Positions 31,584-39,988 of a stretch of 50,065 nucleotides of DNA are shown piece after piece; positions within the stretch are counted from its first letter, which is position 1; each line of letters begins with the position of its first letter. Source of the DNA: Fructobacillus evanidus (GTDB taxonomy: Bacteria > Bacillota > Bacilli > Lactobacillales > Lactobacillaceae); the NCBI RefSeq assembly GCF_963580165.1, contig NZ_CAUZLM010000010.1:1-50065 (forward strand), written 5' to 3'. The notes beneath the pieces were generated by a model. That model was not told the DNA's origin and ran no database searches. It saw only the letters and a program-made list of their open reading frames with translations. The position numbers were made by a program, and so were the translations under genes.

Positions 31584-32636
31584 ATGGTAGCACCAATTTT
31601 ACAAGTAAAAGACCTCCGCGTGGACTTTAACACTTATGCTGGAAAAATCCAGGCGATTCGGGGCGTTAATTTTGATTTAAATGCCGGCGAAACCCTGGCC
31701 ATTGTTGGGGAATCTGGTTCTGGTAAATCAGTGACGACAAAGACCCTCCTCGGTCTAAATGCTCAAAACGCTGAATTAGGTGAAGAAAGTCAAATTCTCT
31801 ATGACGGTAAGAATTTGGCTAAATTGTCCGAAAAAGAGTGGGAAAGTTATCGTGGTTCTGAAGTCGCAATGGTCTTTCAGGACCCAATGACTTCACTAGA
31901 CCCAACGATGAAGATTGGTAACCAGATTGCGGAACCAATCATGAAGCATCACGAAGTTGAAAAGGCTGAAGCACTGGAAAAGGCCTTGCAATTGATGAAG
32001 GATGTTGGTATTCCAAATGCTGAGGAACATATCAATGATTATCCACATCAGTGGTCTGGTGGAATGCGTCAGCGTGCCGTTATCGCCATTGCATTGGCCG
32101 CTGACCCAAAGGTCTTGATTGCCGATGAACCAACGACTGCTTTGGATGTGACGATTCAGGCCCAAATTTTGCAGGTCTTGAAGAAGTTGCAAAAGAAGAA
32201 CAATACAGCCATTATCTTTATCACCCATGATTTGGGTGTTGTTGCTGGAATCGCTGATCGAGTGGCTGTTATGTATGCCGGTAAAATTGTGGAAACTGGC
32301 CTGGTGAACGAAGTCTTCTATAATCCAAAACACCCGTACACATGGGGATTGTTGGGTTCAATGCCATCAACGAAGACGGAATCTGGTACCTTGCAAGCCA
32401 TCCCTGGTACGCCACCGGACTTGCTTTACCCACCAAAGGGCGATGCTTTTGCGGATCGAAACGTCTATGGTTTGGCAATTGATCATGAAAAGCAACCACC
32501 ACTCTTTGAAGTGTCACCCACTCATTTTGCAGCCACATGGCTCTTAGATGATCGGGCACCAAAGGTAACACCACCACTTGAGATTCAGCGTCGCCAAGCA
32601 TTTTGGCAGACCTTAGAAAATGAGGGGGCCAAGTAA
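31584..32636 (+). CDS. oppD: Oligopeptide ABC transporter ATPase OppD
   Basis: OppD is one of the two ATPase subunits. The 350-residue product has Walker A VGESGSGKSVTTK near 37, the Q-loop MVFQDPMTSLDP, the signature WSGGMRQRAVIA, Walker B LIADEPTTALDV and the H-loop THDLG. The C-terminal oligo_HPY region (GTPPDLLYPPKG) is present, although the usual iron-sulfur cysteines of some OppD proteins are not seen. The ATG at 31584 follows AAGGAGG. The stop overlaps the oppF start (TAATG). Confidence 0.96.
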   Translation: MVAPILQVKDLRVDFNTYAGKIQAIRGVNFDLNAGETLAIVGESGSGKSVTTKTLLGLNAQNAELGEESQILYDGKNLAKLSEKEWESYRGSEVAMVFQDPMTSLDPTMKIGNQIAEPIMKHHEVEKAEALEKALQLMKDVGIPNAEEHINDYPHQWSGGMRQRAVIAIALAADPKVLIADEPTTALDVTIQAQILQVLKKLQKKNNTAIIFITHDLGVVAGIADRVAVMYAGKIVETGLVNEVFYNPKHPYTWGLLGSMPSTKTESGTLQAIPGTPPDLLYPPKGDAFADRNVYGLAIDHEKQPPLFEVSPTHFAATWLLDDRAPKVTPPLEIQRRQAFWQTLENEGAK

Positions 32637-33571
32637 TGCAAAATCCAGATGCAAAGAAATTAGTTGAAATTAAGGACTTGAACCTGACTTTTAACGCTGG
32701 TAAGAGCAACGCCACCAAGGCCATTGATGAAATTTCCTTTGATATTTATGAAGGGGAAACCTTTGGCTTGGTTGGGGAATCAGGATCAGGAAAGACGACC
32801 ATTGGTCGGACAATTTTGAAGCTCTACAACCAAGATTCAGGAACCATTACTTTTGATGGCCAAGATTTGGGCCAGTTGAAAAAGCAGGGCATGAAGGACT
32901 TTCGTAAGCAAGCGCAGATGATTTTCCAGGACCCACAGGCCTCATTGAACGGCCGTTTGCGGGTTGAAGATATCATTGGGGAAGGTCTTGACCAGGTTGG
33001 TTACAGCAAGAAGCGTTCCGAACGCGAAGCGAAGGTATTGGAATTGTTGAAGCTGGTTGGCTTGAACAAGGACCACGCCTCACGATATCCTCACGAGTTC
33101 TCTGGTGGACAGAAGCAACGAATTGGGATTGCCCGTGCGTTGGCTGTTCAACCAAAGTTTATCATCGCTGATGAACCAATCTCAGCCTTGGACGTTTCTG
33201 TTCAGGCTCAGGTTGTTAACCTGTTGGCTGATTTGCAAAAGCAAAACAAATTGACCTACCTCTTTATTGCCCACGATTTGGCCATGGTCAAGTACATCTC
33301 TGACCGAATTGGTGTCATGCACTGGGGAAAGTTGGTTGAATTGGGCACTGCGGATGAAGTTTATAACCATCCATTGCACCCATATACCAAGAGTTTGCTT
33401 TCGGCTGTGCCCGAACCTGACCCAATCGTTGAAAAGCAGCGTGTGATTAAGCCATACGATGCGAGCTTCGAAAAGGATGGACAGGAACGGAAAATGGTTG
33501 AGGTTGAACCTGGTCACTTTGTCTTGGCAACACCAGCGGAAGCTGAGCAATACAAGGCAGAACAAAAGTAA
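32636..33571 (+). CDS. oppF: Oligopeptide ABC transporter ATPase OppF
   Basis: OppF is the second ATPase subunit, pairing with OppD. The 311-residue product has Walker A VGESGSGKTTIGR near 48, MIFQDPQASLNGR, the signature FSGGQKQRIGIARAL, Walker B IIADEPISALDVS and AHDLAMVKYIS, and ends with a short oligo_HPY tail. Translation is coupled to oppD by the TAATG overlap. It is the last gene of the operon. Confidence 0.96.
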   Translation: MQNPDAKKLVEIKDLNLTFNAGKSNATKAIDEISFDIYEGETFGLVGESGSGKTTIGRTILKLYNQDSGTITFDGQDLGQLKKQGMKDFRKQAQMIFQDPQASLNGRLRVEDIIGEGLDQVGYSKKRSEREAKVLELLKLVGLNKDHASRYPHEFSGGQKQRIGIARALAVQPKFIIADEPISALDVSVQAQVVNLLADLQKQNKLTYLFIAHDLAMVKYISDRIGVMHWGKLVELGTADEVYNHPLHPYTKSLLSAVPEPDPIVEKQRVIKPYDASFEKDGQERKMVEVEPGHFVLATPAEAEQYKAEQK

Positions 33572-33660
33572 ATCAGGTCACTTGACGTGCCCACTATTTT
33601 CTAACTTAAATAGTTTAAATTAAAAAAGCGTTTCAGGACGAACTGAAAGCAGATGTTTCT

Positions 33661-33690
33661 GCGCTCAGCCCTAGCCCTGAGCGCTTTTTT
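33661..33690 (+). terminator. oppF terminator
   Basis: GCGCTCAG pairs with CTGAGCGC around an 8-base loop and is followed by T6. An additional small hairpin (TTTCAG..CTGAAA, 33630-33649) precedes it. Confidence 0.88.
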
Positions 33691-33709
33691 CATGTAAAAT
33701 AAGCTTATT

Positions 33710-35221
33710 ATGGAAAACTTTGAACAAGAATTACAAAATCGGCGGACATTCGCCATTATTTCCCATCCCGATGCGGGAAAAACAACCTTAACGGAGCAAT
33801 TACTCCTCCATGGTGGCGTTATTCGCGAAGCCGGAACGGTCAAGGGCCGTGGGGCCAAGAAGATGGCTTCATCGGACTGGATGGCCATTGAGCAACAGCG
33901 TGGTATCTCGGTTACCTCTTCTGTCCTGCAGTTTGACTACGAGGGCAAGCGCATCAACATTTTGGATACACCGGGGCACGAAGATTTCTCGGAAGATACT
34001 TATCGAACACTGATGGCCGTTGATTCGGTTGTCATGGTTGTTGATGCTGCGAAGGGAATTGAGCCACAGACCAAGAAGTTATTTGAAATTGTTTCAAAAC
34101 GTGGCATTCCCGTCTTCACCTTCTTTAACAAGATTGATCGTGATGCCCGGTCACCATTGGACTTGGTGGACGAATTAGAAAGTATCTTGGGCATCCAAGC
34201 ATACCCAATGAACTGGCCAATTGGATCTGGGCAGATTTTGCAGGGTATTTATGACTTGAAGCAAAAGGAACTGATTCCCTTTAAGAATGCAGCCGACCAT
34301 CCAGAAGTTCGCCAAGAGGGCTTGGATGAAGTTGAATTGTTGGAAGATGCTGGTAATCAATTTGACGAAAAAGCCGTTGCCACGGGTAAGTTAACGCCGG
34401 TTTTCTTTGGGTCAGCCCTAGCGAACTTTGGTGTGACCGAATTCTTGCGGGAATACCTGACCTATGCACCAATGCCTGCACCGGTCACAACAGTTGATGA
34501 CCAGGTGATTGAACCGGATAATCCGGAATTTACCGGTTTTGTCTTTAAGATTCAGGCAAACATGGATCCCCGTCACCGAGATCGGATTGCCTTTGTGCGA
34601 ATCGTATCCGGTGCCTTCGAACGAGGCATGGACGTCACGCTAGAAAGAACGGGCAAGAAGCTTCGTTTGGCCAATGTGACCCAGTTTATGGCAGAAGAGC
34701 GTGAAAACGTTCAGGGAGCCGTTCCTGGCGATATTATCGGTGTTTATGATACCGGGAACTTCCAAATCGGTGATACGATTTTCTCTGGTAAAAAAGCCGT
34801 TCGCTTCCCTGATTTGCCAACTTTTACCCCTGAGTACTTTAATAAAGTCATTGCCAAGGATGTGATGAAGCAAAAGTCATATCACAAGGGCATTACCCAA
34901 TTGGTTCAAGAAGGAACAATTCAGCTTTATAAGTCATGGAATTCAAGCGAGTATATTCTTGGTGCTGTTGGTCAGTTGCAGTTCGAAGTGTTCAAGTTCC
35001 GAATGGAAAATGAGTATAACGTTGAAATTCAATTTGAGCCGATTGGTTCAAAGGTTGCCCGTTGGATTGACCCAGACCAAGTGGACGAAAAGATGGCTTC
35101 ATCGCGGAACTTGTTGGTCAAGGATCGCTACGACCGTCCCGTCTTCTTATTTGAAAATAATTTTGCATTGAACTGGTTCAAGGATAAGTATCCAGACGTT
35201 CAATTAGAAGCAAAAATGTAA
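33710..35221 (+). CDS. prfC: Peptide chain release factor 3
   Basis: RF3 is a GTPase that recycles RF1/RF2 from the ribosome after termination. Its G-domain motifs are HPDAGKTTLTEQL (~19-31), DTPGHEDFSEDTYR (~85) and FNKIDRDARSP (~140), followed by the OB-like domain 2 and the RF3-specific C-terminal domain (GAVGQLQFEVFKFRMENEY near 425). At 503 residues it is slightly shorter than usual (~520). No Shine-Dalgarno is seen; the -10-like TAAAAT ends 9 bases before the ATG, so the mRNA may be leaderless or nearly so. Confidence 0.95.
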   Translation: MENFEQELQNRRTFAIISHPDAGKTTLTEQLLLHGGVIREAGTVKGRGAKKMASSDWMAIEQQRGISVTSSVLQFDYEGKRINILDTPGHEDFSEDTYRTLMAVDSVVMVVDAAKGIEPQTKKLFEIVSKRGIPVFTFFNKIDRDARSPLDLVDELESILGIQAYPMNWPIGSGQILQGIYDLKQKELIPFKNAADHPEVRQEGLDEVELLEDAGNQFDEKAVATGKLTPVFFGSALANFGVTEFLREYLTYAPMPAPVTTVDDQVIEPDNPEFTGFVFKIQANMDPRHRDRIAFVRIVSGAFERGMDVTLERTGKKLRLANVTQFMAEERENVQGAVPGDIIGVYDTGNFQIGDTIFSGKKAVRFPDLPTFTPEYFNKVIAKDVMKQKSYHKGITQLVQEGTIQLYKSWNSSEYILGAVGQLQFEVFKFRMENEYNVEIQFEPIGSKVARWIDPDQVDEKMASSRNLLVKDRYDRPVFLFENNFALNWFKDKYPDVQLEAKM

Positions 35222-35228
35222 GCAAAAT

Positions 35229-35255
35229 GCTGTCATTAGAATGGCGGCTTTTTTC
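35229..35255 (+). terminator. prfC terminator
   Basis: GCTGTCAT pairs with ATGGCGGC (two G-U pairs) around TAGA, followed by T6, 8 bases after the stop. Confidence 0.8.
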
Positions 35256-35256
35256 T

Positions 35257-35286
35257 TTGGCTTAAGATAAACGAACGTGATATAAT
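35257..35286 (+). promoter_or_regulatory. folT promoter
   Basis: TTGGCT (35257-35262), 18 bases and a consensus TATAAT (35281-35286) lie upstream of the riboswitch. Confidence 0.8.
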
Positions 35287-35360
35287 AGATACCGTCAATT
35301 GTTCGTTTTATTTAGAAATAACTTCTCCGAACAAAACAATAGTTGGCAAAAAATAAATAT

Positions 35361-35475
35361 GGGGTAGGAACCCGTGCGTTAAGTGCAGTGGAAACGGAAT
35401 GTGAGCCACTGACGAAACATTTATGTGCGGTACGGGTTTCGCATTCACCAACCCGGTGGACGCTCCTTTAGGAGG
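35361..35475 (+). promoter_or_regulatory. Tetrahydrofolate (THF) riboswitch, translational type
   Basis: The segment contains the conserved core GCGTTAAGTG, the stem CAGTGG/CCACTG enclosing a GGAATGTGAG-like stretch, ACGAA, and a closing AACCCG/CGGGTT stem, followed by GCATTC and CACC-AACC-CGGTG. These match my recollection of the THF riboswitch found before folT in Firmicutes. CTCC-TTTA-GGAG at its end pairs with the folT ribosome site AGGAGG (35470-35475), so ligand binding should block translation. Confidence 0.88.
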
Positions 35476-35484
35476 TTCAAGAAT

Positions 35485-36099
35485 ATGAACAAGCACACAG
35501 TTTTCAAGAAGTGGGGGCTGTCTTCTTTGTCGATCCAACAGCTCGTTTTGCTAGCGGTCTTAATGGCCCTCTCGTTGGTTATCGGTAAGTTTTCAGTCAT
35601 GCTGACACCAACCATCAAGATTTCCTTTGTCTTTTTGGCATCGTCTTTGATGGGGCGGTTCTTCGGTCCAATCTGGACGATGTTGGTGATGGTCTTACTC
35701 GACTTCGTTAACGTGACTTTTTTTGTGGCCCATGGCGCCTGGTCGCCAATTATGGCCTTTGGCGTTGTGTTAGCTGGACTCATTTATGGCGGGTTCTTCT
35801 ACCAACAGCCGCTGACAAAAACCGTTCACTGGGGTAAAATCCTCGTAGCCGTCTTGCTGATTACCTTTGTAGTTAACTTTTTAGTGAATACCTTCGCCTT
35901 GATGATCATGTATTCACCACAACATTCATGGTCGGTCTTTTCGGCCATGTTATCAGCGCGGTTGCCAAAGCAGTTGATTTTTTTCCCAATTCAGTTGGTT
36001 CTAACTTATTTGGTTTTGAATAACCGCATTGTGACTCAGATTGGTCAACAATTCTTTGCATCACAGAGGAAGCAAACAGCGCAAGCTGATTCCATTTAA
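35485..36099 (+). CDS. folT: Folate-specific ECF transporter S component FolT
   Basis: FolT captures folate in the membrane and works with a shared EcfT/EcfA energising module encoded elsewhere. The 204-residue protein has six hydrophobic segments, a size and pattern usual for S components, with an early 'LAVLMALSLVIGKFSVMLTP.IKISF' region. The ATG at 35485 has AGGAGG 9 bases upstream; a GTG at 35425 lies inside the riboswitch and is rejected. The substrate is assigned mainly from the THF riboswitch plus S-component features. Confidence 0.88.
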   Translation: MNKHTVFKKWGLSSLSIQQLVLLAVLMALSLVIGKFSVMLTPTIKISFVFLASSLMGRFFGPIWTMLVMVLLDFVNVTFFVAHGAWSPIMAFGVVLAGLIYGGFFYQQPLTKTVHWGKILVAVLLITFVVNFLVNTFALMIMYSPQHSWSVFSAMLSARLPKQLIFFPIQLVLTYLVLNNRIVTQIGQQFFASQRKQTAQADSI

Positions 36100-36189
36100 A
36101 CAAAAGCATAAATCAGGTCAGTCCCAATCATAAAGCGGGGTTGGCTCACAGTGCAAAGTGGCTTTGTGCCATTCTTTGCCAGTAAACTG

Positions 36190-36230
36190 AAAAGGCACTC
36201 GCGTTCGATTCTGAACGTGAGTGCCTTTTT
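36190..36230. terminator. Bidirectional terminator between folT and the YczE-like gene
   Basis: AAAAGGCACTCGCGTTC pairs with GAACGTGAGTGCCTTTT (one mismatch/G-U) around GATTCT, with A and T tracts for both convergent genes. Confidence 0.92.
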
Positions 36231-36247
36231 GTGTTTGAAACTGATTT

Positions 36248-36958
36248 TTAATCCTTGTTTTGGACTGGGATATCCTTGTGGGTTAAATCCATATTGCCGT
36301 GGACAAGGTGCGGAAAGACTAAGTTGTCGGACCAGGCAATGATTTGTCCCTGCAAGAAGAAGGAAACGGCCGTTCCGATGTTAATGGAGACGATGCTGCC
36401 TGAGTAGGCCCAACAGGCCAGAGAAATGCCGATGGCAAAGATAAAGTTTGAAATTTGTGCTTTTGGAGCGGAGCCACGGAAGTAGGAGAAACGCAGGATG
36501 TTGGTCATATCATCAATTGGATGAAGAATGAAGTTAACCCGCTGGTACACCGAAATGGCGACCCCCACGACGGCAACACCAAAAAGATCGAGTGGGATGC
36601 GGAGCCACAGAGGGACTGTGCGCACACCCATCTGAACAAAAATGGTATTAAAAAAGCCGGCCAAAAAGGAAAAAAGGAGACCAAAGGTGATGTTGCCGAG
36701 GAAACGCTTTAAAACAAACTTTTTAGCTAAAAAGATATTGGCAATTGCGACCAGGACAGTCGTTGCTGCCAGGTAAATTGAAATCGGTACCCCAGTGACG
36801 TGGGCCAAATTGGCGGCACCGGCAGTCCATGGGGCGGAACCGAGGTTGGTGGCCACAGAAAGCCCGTTGCCAAGGGCATCGAGGATTAGTGAAAGCAAAA
36901 AATAGAAGTAAATCTGTCGCCAACTTAATTCAAAATATCGTCCATCGCGGTGGTACAT
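36248..36958 (-). CDS. YczE/YyaS/YitT-family membrane protein
   Basis: The 236-residue protein has about five to six membrane segments. ATNLGSAPWTAGAANLA near residue 35 resembles the 'LG.sPwd' motif of YczE-type proteins. Members are uncharacterised; B. subtilis yczE lies near the surfactin genes and affects lipopeptide production by an unknown route. The gene is alone between terminators; no function can be read from the neighbours. Confidence 0.7.
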   Translation of the reverse strand: MYHRDGRYFELSWRQIYFYFLLSLILDALGNGLSVATNLGSAPWTAGAANLAHVTGVPISIYLAATTVLVAIANIFLAKKFVLKRFLGNITFGLLFSFLAGFFNTIFVQMGVRTVPLWLRIPLDLFGVAVVGVAISVYQRVNFILHPIDDMTNILRFSYFRGSAPKAQISNFIFAIGISLACWAYSGSIVSINIGTAVSFFLQGQIIAWSDNLVFPHLVHGNMDLTHKDIPVQNKD

Positions 36959-37010
36959 AAGAGCATCCGCCTTTCCAAAAGATAAAAATCACATTATTTT
37001 CATTATAAAA

Positions 37011-37040
37011 GAAAGAGCCGCTAAATAAAACGGCTCTTTT
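37011..37040 (-). terminator. Terminator of the rRNA methyltransferase gene
   Basis: On the minus strand AAAGAGCCG pairs with CGGCTCTTT around a 10-base loop and is followed by CTTTT. Confidence 0.85.
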
Positions 37041-37048
37041 CTATCTTT

Positions 37049-38548
37049 TTATTTCAATGAGAGTTTGACGACGCCTTCCCAACGGGGAGTCTGGGGAAAC
37101 ATATCGATTGGTTGAATAAAGTCAACTTGATAAGCAGCATCGAGGTCCGCTAAGTCGCGGGCTAGCGTCGATGGGTTGCAAGAAATATAGACTAATTTCT
37201 TAGGCTTTGTTTTGAGCAAAGCTCGCTTGAAAGCATCGTCCAAACCTGGTCGTGGTGGATCGACAACCACAGCAGTTGGCGCAAAGCCCTCCTTAGCCCA
37301 CTTAGGAAAGACTTTTTCGGCTGTTCCAACTTCATAGAAGGCGTTTTCGATGCCGTTTTCTTCAGCGTTTAAGCGAGCATCTGCTACAGCTTCTGGAATA
37401 ACTTCCATTCCGCGGACTTCCTTGACCAAGAAGGCCATTGACAAGCCCAGCGTTCCCACGCCCGAATAGGCATCGACCAGGGTGTCTTCCTTGTTAAGGT
37501 CTAACGCCTTAATCGCGATTTCATAGGTTTTGGTCATTTGTTCGTGGTTCAGTTGCAAGAATGCTCGAGGGGAAAAGGCGAAGTTTAGTCCTAAGATTTC
37601 CTCATGGAGGTAGTCATCACCCCAAAGCTTGATGGTTTCATCACCCCAAATCAGCGATGTTTTACCAAAATTGATATTTTGGAAAATACCAGTTAAGGCA
37701 GGAATCTTTTCCGTTAGGGCATCGATAACCGCTAGGCGACCAGGGAATTCCTCGACGTTTGTTACCAGCACCAGTTGGGCCTGGCCTTCTTGGTTGGCAC
37801 GGACGATGATGGTTTTGACCAAACCGGTGTTCTTGGCCTCGTTATAAAAGGAAACGGAAGCGTCGGACAGGATTTGGCCGACCTGACGGACGATGGCCAT
37901 TGATGTTTCATCTTGGGTAGCAATCGTTGGTAGGTCCACAATATCGTGGGTACCGCGCTTGTAAAGACCTAATTTGACCTCGCCTTTAATCTTGCGAATT
38001 GGCAAGGACGCCTTATTGCGGTAGTGGTAGGGAACGTCCATCCCAATCGTGTCGTTGATTTGATAGTGGTCAAAGCCCTTGGGTTGGAACTTTTCCAGGG
38101 CCTGCACGATTAGGTCTTTTTTAAAGGCTAGTTGGGCCGGGTAAGAAAGGTGGGCGAGTTCAAAGCCACCAACTAAGTCGGCCGCTGGATCTTCTGGTGT
38201 GACCCGGTCTTGGCTTTCTTCGCGAATCGTGACGACCTTTGCTTCAATATATTTGTCGGTAAAATCAGTTACCTTAGCGGTAACGACCTCACCGGGCAAT
38301 GCGCCGGGGATAAAGACAATCTTGCGCTTGAAATAGCCGATTCCTTCACCATTAATGCCGAGGCGCTTGATGGTCAATGGGAACTTTTGTCCAATTTTGA
38401 CCTCAACGGGTTGGTTACTGTTGGAACGATTACCCTGATTTTTTGAGTAACGGTTTGGACGGTGACTGTTGCCCTGCCCTTGACCGCGAGCGGTATTTCT
38501 TGACCGGTTGGGGCCCTTTTGATAAGTATTATTTTTTTCTGCTGACAT
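37049..38548 (-). CDS. rlmD: 23S rRNA (uracil-5-)-methyltransferase, RlmCD/RumA type
   Basis: This SAM-dependent enzyme makes m5U in 23S rRNA; in Firmicutes one RlmCD enzyme often modifies both U747 and U1939. Of 499 residues, ~1-45 are a disordered Asn/Arg/Gly-rich tail, ~50-110 are a TRAM RNA-binding domain (GINGEGIGYFKRKIVFIPGALPGE), and the rest is the methyltransferase with DAYSGVGTLGLSMA (SAM), DPPRPGLDDAF and the catalytic Cys in VYISCNPSTLARD. The second ATG (38548) is chosen because AAAGGA is 9 bases upstream; the first ATG (38557) directly abuts it. No [4Fe-4S] cysteine cluster of the E. coli RlmD type is evident. Confidence 0.92.
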   Translation of the reverse strand: MSAEKNNTYQKGPNRSRNTARGQGQGNSHRPNRYSKNQGNRSNSNQPVEVKIGQKFPLTIKRLGINGEGIGYFKRKIVFIPGALPGEVVTAKVTDFTDKYIEAKVVTIREESQDRVTPEDPAADLVGGFELAHLSYPAQLAFKKDLIVQALEKFQPKGFDHYQINDTIGMDVPYHYRNKASLPIRKIKGEVKLGLYKRGTHDIVDLPTIATQDETSMAIVRQVGQILSDASVSFYNEAKNTGLVKTIIVRANQEGQAQLVLVTNVEEFPGRLAVIDALTEKIPALTGIFQNINFGKTSLIWGDETIKLWGDDYLHEEILGLNFAFSPRAFLQLNHEQMTKTYEIAIKALDLNKEDTLVDAYSGVGTLGLSMAFLVKEVRGMEVIPEAVADARLNAEENGIENAFYEVGTAEKVFPKWAKEGFAPTAVVVDPPRPGLDDAFKRALLKTKPKKLVYISCNPSTLARDLADLDAAYQVDFIQPIDMFPQTPRWEGVVKLSLK

Positions 38549-38589
38549 CGGTGTCATTCCTTTTCATGGTACAAAAGCGGGTTCTGATT

Positions 38590-39762
38590 TTATTCAATTG
38601 ATTTGAGTGTGACTTGGTACGATTGCGACTTCGTCTCGTACAGCATATGAATATTTTGCATTAAAAGCAAGAGCCAAGAAATGCCGAGACCTAAAATGAT
38701 GATTTCAAAGGCGGTCAGGGAAAGATAGCGAATCCCGTAAAAGAGAAAGGCGGTGACTACCATACTGAGGGCGGTTCCTAATGAAAAGAGTTTAAATTCG
38801 CGGTTGGCATTGGGTAAAAGCCAGTAAATTAACAGCATGGGACCACCCGTACCAACAATCAACAGGTTAGCCGCCGTGTCGTGGGCAATATGAAGAAGGC
38901 CGGGATTATTAGGCAGTGCGCCGATGGCCAACAGGCAGAGGGCATCAAAAGTCAAAAAGGCACGCAAAATGGATAGGCGCCGGTGTTTTTTGTAACGCTT
39001 TTGGATGGGAACAAATAGGTAGTCAATTAAAGTGCCCCAGAGGATGCCGGCAATAATTAATGTGGCGTTAAAGGTCCACGAAAAGTGGGCCTTGGCCGTT
39101 CCTAGAAAGGAAAAATTATGCTGCCACCACAAAAGCCGTGAGTTGGTCACCATGGCCACCAGAACGCCGCAGACGATGGTGATAATTAAAAGGGCCATCA
39201 TAAAGGTCGTGGAAATCAGTGTCACGGCATAAACCATTAAATAGTTGATGATACTAACAAAGACGAAAAAGAGGATAGTCGCTGTTAGCCGGTCAAAGAT
39301 TGCTGATTGGAAGAGGTAGCCGATCGCCCAGAAAAAGGCGATGGCCGCAAATGCCTGAATCAGGGCAATTGACAAGAAAAGAGTTGGCGCCAGGCGCATA
39401 TCGGTTTTCTTCTTAATCGGGTCTTTCTCTCGAAAAACATTTTTTAAGTGCAGGCGGATAAAGGAGCCCATGCCGGTGATCTCACTAAGGAAAATGACAG
39501 CCGTTGCCAATGAACCATCGCCGGTAAGTGGAATTAGAGGGTCTTTTTGCCATAAAATCCAAAAGGCAAAGGCAATGGTTGCCAAGAAGGATGGCACCAA
39601 AAACCGCCGGATTGAAAGTTCTTGTTTATTGTTTTCAGTCAAAACAGGAGTCAAAGTTAAGGAGGCATCATTGACGACTAGGCCGAGTTTGGCCCCGTCA
39701 GTTAAATCGAGGTCATTGACTGCCTCTTCTGGAATTTCAATTTCGTAACGTTGGTTGGCCAT
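38590..39762 (-). CDS. AbrB-like N-terminal domain fused to a DUF998-like membrane protein
   Basis: Residues 1-~40 (RYEIEIPEEAVNDLDLTDGAKLGLVVND) look like a SpoVT/AbrB swapped-hairpin DNA-binding half. The remaining ~350 residues form about ten hydrophobic segments; the second half (from ~210, with HNFSFLGTAKAHFSWTFNATLIIAGILWG and LLHIAHDTAANLLIVGTGGPML) is typical of DUF998 proteins. The role is unknown. A membrane-tethered regulator or antitoxin-like fold is only a guess. It is divergent from the HTH-clpL unit; a TATAAT on the minus strand near 39812-39817 may be its promoter. Confidence 0.7.
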   Translation of the reverse strand: MANQRYEIEIPEEAVNDLDLTDGAKLGLVVNDASLTLTPVLTENNKQELSIRRFLVPSFLATIAFAFWILWQKDPLIPLTGDGSLATAVIFLSEITGMGSFIRLHLKNVFREKDPIKKKTDMRLAPTLFLSIALIQAFAAIAFFWAIGYLFQSAIFDRLTATILFFVFVSIINYLMVYAVTLISTTFMMALLIITIVCGVLVAMVTNSRLLWWQHNFSFLGTAKAHFSWTFNATLIIAGILWGTLIDYLFVPIQKRYKKHRRLSILRAFLTFDALCLLAIGALPNNPGLLHIAHDTAANLLIVGTGGPMLLIYWLLPNANREFKLFSLGTALSMVVTAFLFYGIRYLSLTAFEIIILGLGISWLLLLMQNIHMLYETKSQSYQVTLKSIE

Positions 39763-39881
39763 TCGGCACCTCTTTTTATAGGAAAATAGTTTTTTTATTT
39801 CACTGGAATCATTATAGCCAGAACCGCTTGGCTCTAGGGCAACTACTCTATTTTAATCAAAAAGTAAAAAAAATAATATAG

Positions 39882-39914
39882 CACACTTGTGTTATATCAC
39901 ATATGTGTTATAAT
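39882..39914 (+). promoter_or_regulatory. Promoter of the HTH-clpL unit with two overlapping CACA-NN-TGTG operators
   Basis: TTGTGT (39887-39892), a 16-base spacer and TATAAT (39909-39914) form the promoter. CACACTTGTG (39882-39891) and CACATATGTG (39898-39907) are palindromes 16 bases apart that overlap the -35 and the spacer; each is followed by TTATA. Bound protein would block RNA polymerase, so a repressor, probably the HTH protein downstream, is expected. Confidence 0.75.
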
Positions 39915-39937
39915 AATAGATGTGGAGGAGGAAGAAG

Positions 39938-39988
39938 ATGTTAGAAAAGAGATATCAAAACTGGGGTGATCAGAATGGTACGTTTTAA
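39938..39988 (+). CDS. 16-codon leader ORF overlapping the HTH gene
   Basis: ATG at 39938 follows a very strong GGAGGAGG by 7 bases and encodes MLEKRYQNWGDQNGTF, then TAA at 39986-39988. It overlaps the first 14 bases of the HTH gene (ATG 39975) in another frame. Its good ribosome site and the weak one of the HTH gene (GGGGTGAT) suggest translational coupling. It is too short to assign any function to the peptide. Confidence 0.5.
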   Translation: MLEKRYQNWGDQNGTF

